Assembly: GCA_947623455.1 (NCBI GenBank)
Contig: OX392528.1
Location: forward strand, 48,130,322 to 48,194,321
Direction of reading: 5' to 3'
Length of the DNA: 64,000 nucleotides
From: Mimachlamys varia
Taxonomy: Eukaryota > Mollusca > Bivalvia > Pectinida > Pectinidae
This document shows, piece by piece, positions 61,368 through 64,000 of this stretch. Every line of letters starts with the position of its first letter. Within the stretch, counting starts at the first letter, position 1. A program made the translations under genes and the position numbers. The notes under the pieces were generated by a model. It was not told where the DNA came from and searched no databases. It saw nothing but the letters and a program-made list of their open reading frames with translations.

Positions 61368-63713
61368 ATTTGTGAAACCAGATTAAGTCTCTTGTCAATA
61401 AATATTACAAATTAAACATGAAGCCGCAACTTAAGTTGCTGTTGAACGTTTACTTATTCGATATACAATCTTTTGGGTTCTGCAATCTTTTATGACATTG
61501 TATCTACGTTGACACAATGTAACTAAAACTTTCTTAAAGTTTACATACATGGCTCACATATCCACTGATGACAGCAGAGATAAGGTTGGTTGACTAGGCG
61601 GCAGTCAGAACCTGACAACACGTGCTCCGGACTGGTCGTACAGAGGGGGTAACAAATGACGTCACTTCCGGTACAATTACAGTAACTAAGACAGTCTCTG
61701 TGCCACGTCCTGATTCCCCGATCACTATATTTAGAACACGTCTGGTCCTCAAGTTGGATGATAGAGGTTCCAACTGTTTGTAAATGGTTTATCAACATAA
61801 AAACATACATTCATCACAAATATAGTATGACACATAAACAACATTGATTGATTTGTGTGTTGTTTTTTTTTACATTATTTCACAATCAACAATGTCGAAA
61901 AACAACACGAATCCATCAATGATTTTACTGCTATAAATTTTAAGGCAAGCTTACATTTGAAATGTAAAAAGTATTAAGGATTGGCAATCATCTAAAAATA
62001 TATATTTAATCGGGAATTCTTGTGTCTGAATGTAATTGTATTTACATAAGTGTAGAGTCTGGAGTAAAACTTTTTGACAATAAACAGACTGTGTCGTGCT
62101 ACAAAAACCAAGCATTAATATGTGATGTTACTGCAAACGTGAAAACAAATGCAAAACATAACATCATAATTCTACTACAGTTTAAAAAAACTGACCCAAA
62201 AATACTCAATTCTCCTCAGCTTATACTTTCACTAGTGGACTAGTTTAATTTTACTTCTAAATTCATACATTAAAGGGACTTACGCACCTGACCCTTCTGC
62301 TTCTACATTAGTTCAGACATTTTGGATTCCCATCTTTTGGCCCCTACATGTAGCATCACTGACGAGTCCTAGGAGGACGGAACAGCTGTATGGTGCAGTT
62401 TAATTCATATTTACGGCATGCTGTATCTATTACTAAATTTAAAAGGTGCAGCACATGTGTGTGTTACGTCATCTTTCATAACAGGAAAACTAGATAAAGT
62501 GCTTACTTTTTTAAAAATAAAATAAAATATTGACTCCACATTTATCATCAAATTGCATTCAGACACAAGGCTTTCCAATTGGATATAATTTTTGGGATGA
62601 TTGTGAATACTTTATACTTTCTTCATTTCAAAAGTAAAAGATTGACCAAACCTAAATATCTCCATGCATGCTCTAAGTATAACATTTCTTTGCTTGTCTT
62701 TTTTATTCTTTGTTGTTGTTTTTTGTTTAGTTGTTGTTGAAATTTCAGCAAAATGAATTGATTTACGTAGGAAAATAGTAAAACGATTCTAAAAACAAAT
62801 AAGAGAATACAAAAGCGTTAACAAATTCACAATCCGAACTCAAAATCGATTAAACCAGGGGCAACATATAAACAAAGGCAAGATTTAGATTGAGACCCTT
62901 GTAAAAGTTCAAGAAAATAAGATCAGGTGTTCCGGAAGAATAAGCGTCTTCTGTCCATGTAAATTTTCTGAAACTTTACCTCTGTGCCACGATGAATTGA
63001 ATATTATGTCTTAGAACATTCCATTACATTGTTTTTTGAAAAGATGTCAACGGTATACCCTTAAATGATTTTATTTTTTATCTAATGACGATTATTTCAA
63101 GGTTGATGCAGTTACTGTATTGCAGTTATGTGTCATTAACGACACTTGTCAGAAATAAAGTAGGAAAAGGGTGATACCAATAAAACATTTGAAAATAAGA
63201 ACAATGAAATATGTGAAATGAACGTGCTCTGTTTTTCTTTAATGACACTTGCTCTTTTCATCTTTTGAATTTCCAAGGAAATAATAAATGTAATATACTA
63301 GAAATGCATCTCCATAGAGATTGGCCCTGACTGAATTATTGGTCTCCTAAGACATTGACTTTTCTAATGAAGTTTTATTATGTCTGTTACAATGACATTC
63401 AGCGCTTTTGTTAGAATATAACTTGACAGCATTACTTAATATCTTTAAAGGAACATATTTTGTTTATTTCATTGAATTGTACCTGGTTTTGTTAGAAGAC
63501 TTTTCTCGTCACAGACAGTGGTCGGACAGCACCCGTTAATCTCCTCGCGGCAGACGAGGTTAGGGGCCGTGGGGAGGAGGAGGGAGGTATCGTTACAAAC
63601 AGGACGACACTCCAGCTCCCCGTCCGTCATACAGACACACACGTCCTCACAGTCGATCTGGAACTCCTGTCCCACCCGGAACTTCTTATTGTTGTAATAA
63701 CAGTACGGTAGAA
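52856..63713 (-). CDS. Gene B: type I membrane protein with VWC, FN3 and a single TM helix
   Basis: Six exons were joined by eye: 63483-63713, 61549-61773, 60829-61078, 60348-60526, 59781-60074 and 52856-53031. Every junction has an ag acceptor and gt donor and the phases agree (1-1, 1-1, 1-2, 2-1, 1-1, 1-0). Order: VWC, VWC, a 143-residue N-glycosylated region, FN3, one transmembrane helix and a basic stop-transfer. The protein continues upstream of the window; gene A suggests FN3 modules there. It would be displayed at the cell surface with its modules outside. VWC and FN3 suggest ligand or matrix binding, but no named orthologue was recognised. The 6.7-kb intron before the TM exon holds PLE and hammerhead repeats. 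The 3' end is not settled; see the candidate exon at 39017. Confidence 0.8.
53040..54885. other. Intronic stretch, nothing recognised
   Basis: Frames at 53247-54090 lack domains and splice support. Confidence 0.4.
54890..55130 (-). repeat. PLE 3' tail copy
   Basis: Antisense copy: aaccataatccgatctaaaa, gatttacacggagactc, gatccggaagagtaagcgt, tgtcgacgacaccc. Confidence 0.7.
55140..58010. other. Intronic stretch with unassigned open frames
   Basis: Opposed frames at 56927-57295 (minus, 122 codons) and 57027-57215 (plus) have no domain that I can name. A somewhat GC-richer block at 55740-55920 is closed in all frames. Confidence 0.35.
58020..58260 (+). mobile_element. Hammerhead-bearing dispersed repeat, copy at 58.1 kb
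   Basis: Left part ctgacccttccgcctttaca, right part tctattactaaatttcaagg and cagcacatgtgtg. It ends in a (TG)n run at 58234-58253 that has replaced the usual ttacgtcatcttt end. Confidence 0.7.
58121..58163 (+). ncRNA. Hammerhead ribozyme motif 6, degenerate
   Basis: GCATCA (58121-58126) pairs perfectly with TGATGC (58158-58163), and core CTGACGA is intact. Stem II and the GAAA strand are altered (TCCAGGAAGGA then AAATCAGCTGTA). Confidence 0.55.
58301..58420. repeat. Foldback element, 26-bp perfect arms
   Basis: tggccctgttgagagggcac at the left pairs with gtgccctctcaacagggcca at the right. The interior is about 68 bp. Confidence 0.9.
58735..59220 (+). mobile_element. PLE relic with catalytic FIDDV, deleted into its tail (P7)
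   Basis: FFFSYKAAFYEELIRNR, a stop, then after a shift AKLFNFTSMFIDDV (FIDDV at 58826-58840), which is RT motif C with both aspartates. The sequence then jumps straight to tail text (ttttattgtcgccatattcg at about 58878) and on through gtcgtcgaagacgtagaaga to 59220. The jump is an internal deletion compared with P3. Confidence 0.7.
59300..59660. repeat. Possible decayed inverted-repeat element
   Basis: gtgagacagggg and ctcctgtctcac face each other around 59327-59375, and a related gggtgagat..atctcacacc block follows near 59565-59600. Edges are unclear. Confidence 0.35.
59781..60074 (-). CDS. Gene B FN3 exon
   Basis: 294 bp, symmetric phase 1-1, acceptor atttcag, donor ACAG|GTAATT. RSVVLNWSLSL, VVCWKPLD and ITDLHPSTMYMAWLDV..HFLTTT give a whole fibronectin type III domain in one exon. 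In gene A the FN3 is split by an intron. Confidence 0.8.
60348..60526 (-). CDS. Gene B exon of unknown fold, part 2
   Basis: 179 bp, phase 2 to 1. It has sequons NIT, NTT, NMT and NMT and ends YTCCKGFSWNGFQC, which resembles the end of an EGF-like module. Confidence 0.7.
60829..61078 (-). CDS. Gene B exon of unknown fold, part 1
   Basis: 250 bp, phase 1 to 2, donor CCG|GTAAGT. It reads VHTVTLNVTLELDG, SEAGASSMYFYSLRECSV and SCTIDRTYIQCGQEQ. Four Cys and one N-glycosylation sequon. The hydrophobic alternation and size with the next exon recall SEA-type or related extracellular folds, but I cannot name it. Confidence 0.7.
61331..61367. repeat. (TGA)n microsatellite in a gene B intron
   Basis: About 12 trinucleotide units. 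Confidence 0.9.
61549..61773 (-). CDS. Gene B VWC exon 2
   Basis: 75 codons, symmetric phase 1-1. It contains GIRTWHRDCLSYCNCTG, DVICYPLC and YLCCHQWICEP. The C.C....C.C spacing and final CC....C mark a second VWC module, diverged from the first. Confidence 0.8.
61800..62229. other. Intron, nothing recognised
   Basis: The plus frame at 62022-62243 has no domain and lies within an intron of gene B. Confidence 0.4.
62230..62490 (+). mobile_element. Hammerhead-bearing dispersed repeat, copy at 62.4 kb
   Basis: The cleanest copy of the family: tagtttaattttac, ttcatacattaaagggactt, ctgacccttctgcttctac, ttggattcccat, the ribozyme core, gtatctattactaaattta, ggtgcagcacatgtgtgtg, ttacgtcatctttcat. 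Confidence 0.8.
62353..62396 (+). ncRNA. Hammerhead ribozyme motif 7, one core mutation
   Basis: GCATCA pairs with TGGTGC (one G-U pair). CTGACGA, stem II G-TCCT-AGG-AGGA-C and CAGCTGT-A are all canonical. The GAAA strand reads GGAA, a single change at a catalytic-core adenine. It is the best-folded copy but probably weak or inactive. Confidence 0.65.
62790..62960 (-). repeat. PLE 3' tail copy
   Basis: Antisense copy with tcacaatccgaactcaaaat, cgattaaaccaggggcaac and tgttccggaagaataagcg. It ends at the edge of the segmental duplication. Confidence 0.7.
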
Positions 63714-64000
63714 CTGGATGGGAGAATACACACATCAGAAACTCAACTAAACAATGCTTTACTTTTCAGTTGTTCACCACATGCACATGGAAATAGTTAA
63801 TCGTTGATTAAATAGGGTCAATAAAACCATAATCCCAATTCAAAATCGAATAGTCTAGGGGCAAACTGTGTAAAAGTAAAGATGAGCATCGAAAGCATTA
63901 AAATAAAGTACAGGAAAATAAGACTAGGTGTTCTGGAAGAGTAATAATCTTCTGCTTCCTCTACCATGTAAATCACCACGTCACATTCAAGTAAATGTTA
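62946..64000. repeat. Right copy of the segmental duplication
   Basis: Counterpart of 1-1050. It includes the gene B VWC exon and, at 63820-64000, the same PLE-tail fragment as at 880-1080. That shared insertion shows that the tail was there before the duplication. Confidence 0.85.
63483..63713 (-). CDS. Gene B VWC exon 1
   Basis: 77 codons, symmetric phase 1-1, acceptor catccag and donor CCAG|GTACAA. It reads YCYYNNKKFRVGQEFQIDCE, DVCVC, GELECRPVC, GCCPTTVCD: a complete VWC pattern with the closing CCPTTVC. It is intact, unlike the gene A copy. Confidence 0.85.

Overview
The window looks like AT-rich, intron-rich genomic DNA from a marine mollusc, most likely a bivalve. The evidence is short exons in long introns, many minisatellites, short foldback elements, decayed Penelope-like (PLE) reverse transcriptases and a dispersed repeat carrying hammerhead-ribozyme motifs. 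The taxon is an inference from repeat and gene content. There is no operon structure, and no rRNA, tRNA or CRISPR array was seen.

Genes. Nearly all supportable coding sequence is on the minus strand. (1) A type I membrane protein gene (gene B) runs leftward from beyond the right edge. Its exons are VWC 63483-63713, VWC 61549-61773, an unnamed glycosylated region 60829-61078 plus 60348-60526, FN3 59781-60074 and a transmembrane exon 52856-53031. A possible cytoplasmic exon lies at 39017-39130. All joined exon phases agree. (2) A paralogue (gene A) leaves the left edge with two half-FN3 exons (3047-3194, 2609-2756) and a VWC exon (528-757). That VWC exon is nearly identical to the one at 63.5 kb. 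The first and last kilobase of the window are therefore the two ends of a duplication with a period of about 62.95 kb. Two gene A exons each lack one base. (3) An MFS transporter of the MFSD4/NaGLT1 type (47305-49483) carries a frameshift and two in-frame stops, so it is read as a pseudogene. (4) A small secreted cysteine-rich protein gene (25191-25493) sits beside a recent tandem duplication of about 757 bp. That duplication contains a paired-box-like helix-turn-helix exon.

Mobile and repeat layer. Seven loci carry a shared repeat whose core reads as a type I hammerhead ribozyme; one pair is 376 bp apart. PLE reverse-transcriptase relics lie at 9.5-10.4, 28.9-29.2, 32.4, 39.9, 41.8, 52.2-52.5 and 58.7 kb. 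Several are followed, in a fixed orientation, by the same 3' tail of about 300 bp, and that tail also occurs alone more than ten times. There are also a MITE with 17-bp inverted ends (two copies), at least five foldback elements, a Crypton-like recombinase remnant inside one of them, a 35-bp minisatellite carrying a CACGTG box in most units, and a 1.3-kb minisatellite of 25-bp units.

Region by region: 0-3.2 kb gene A; 3.2-22 kb gene-poor, with PLE and foldback relics; 22.3-25.5 kb minisatellite, palindrome, tandem duplication and the cysteine-rich gene; 25.5-39 kb repeats and the large minisatellite; 39-53 kb a candidate cytoplasmic exon, PLE relics and the MFS pseudogene; 53-64 kb the extracellular part of gene B with repeats in its introns. 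Coordinates of exons come from reading splice signals and phases by eye; repeat edges are approximate.
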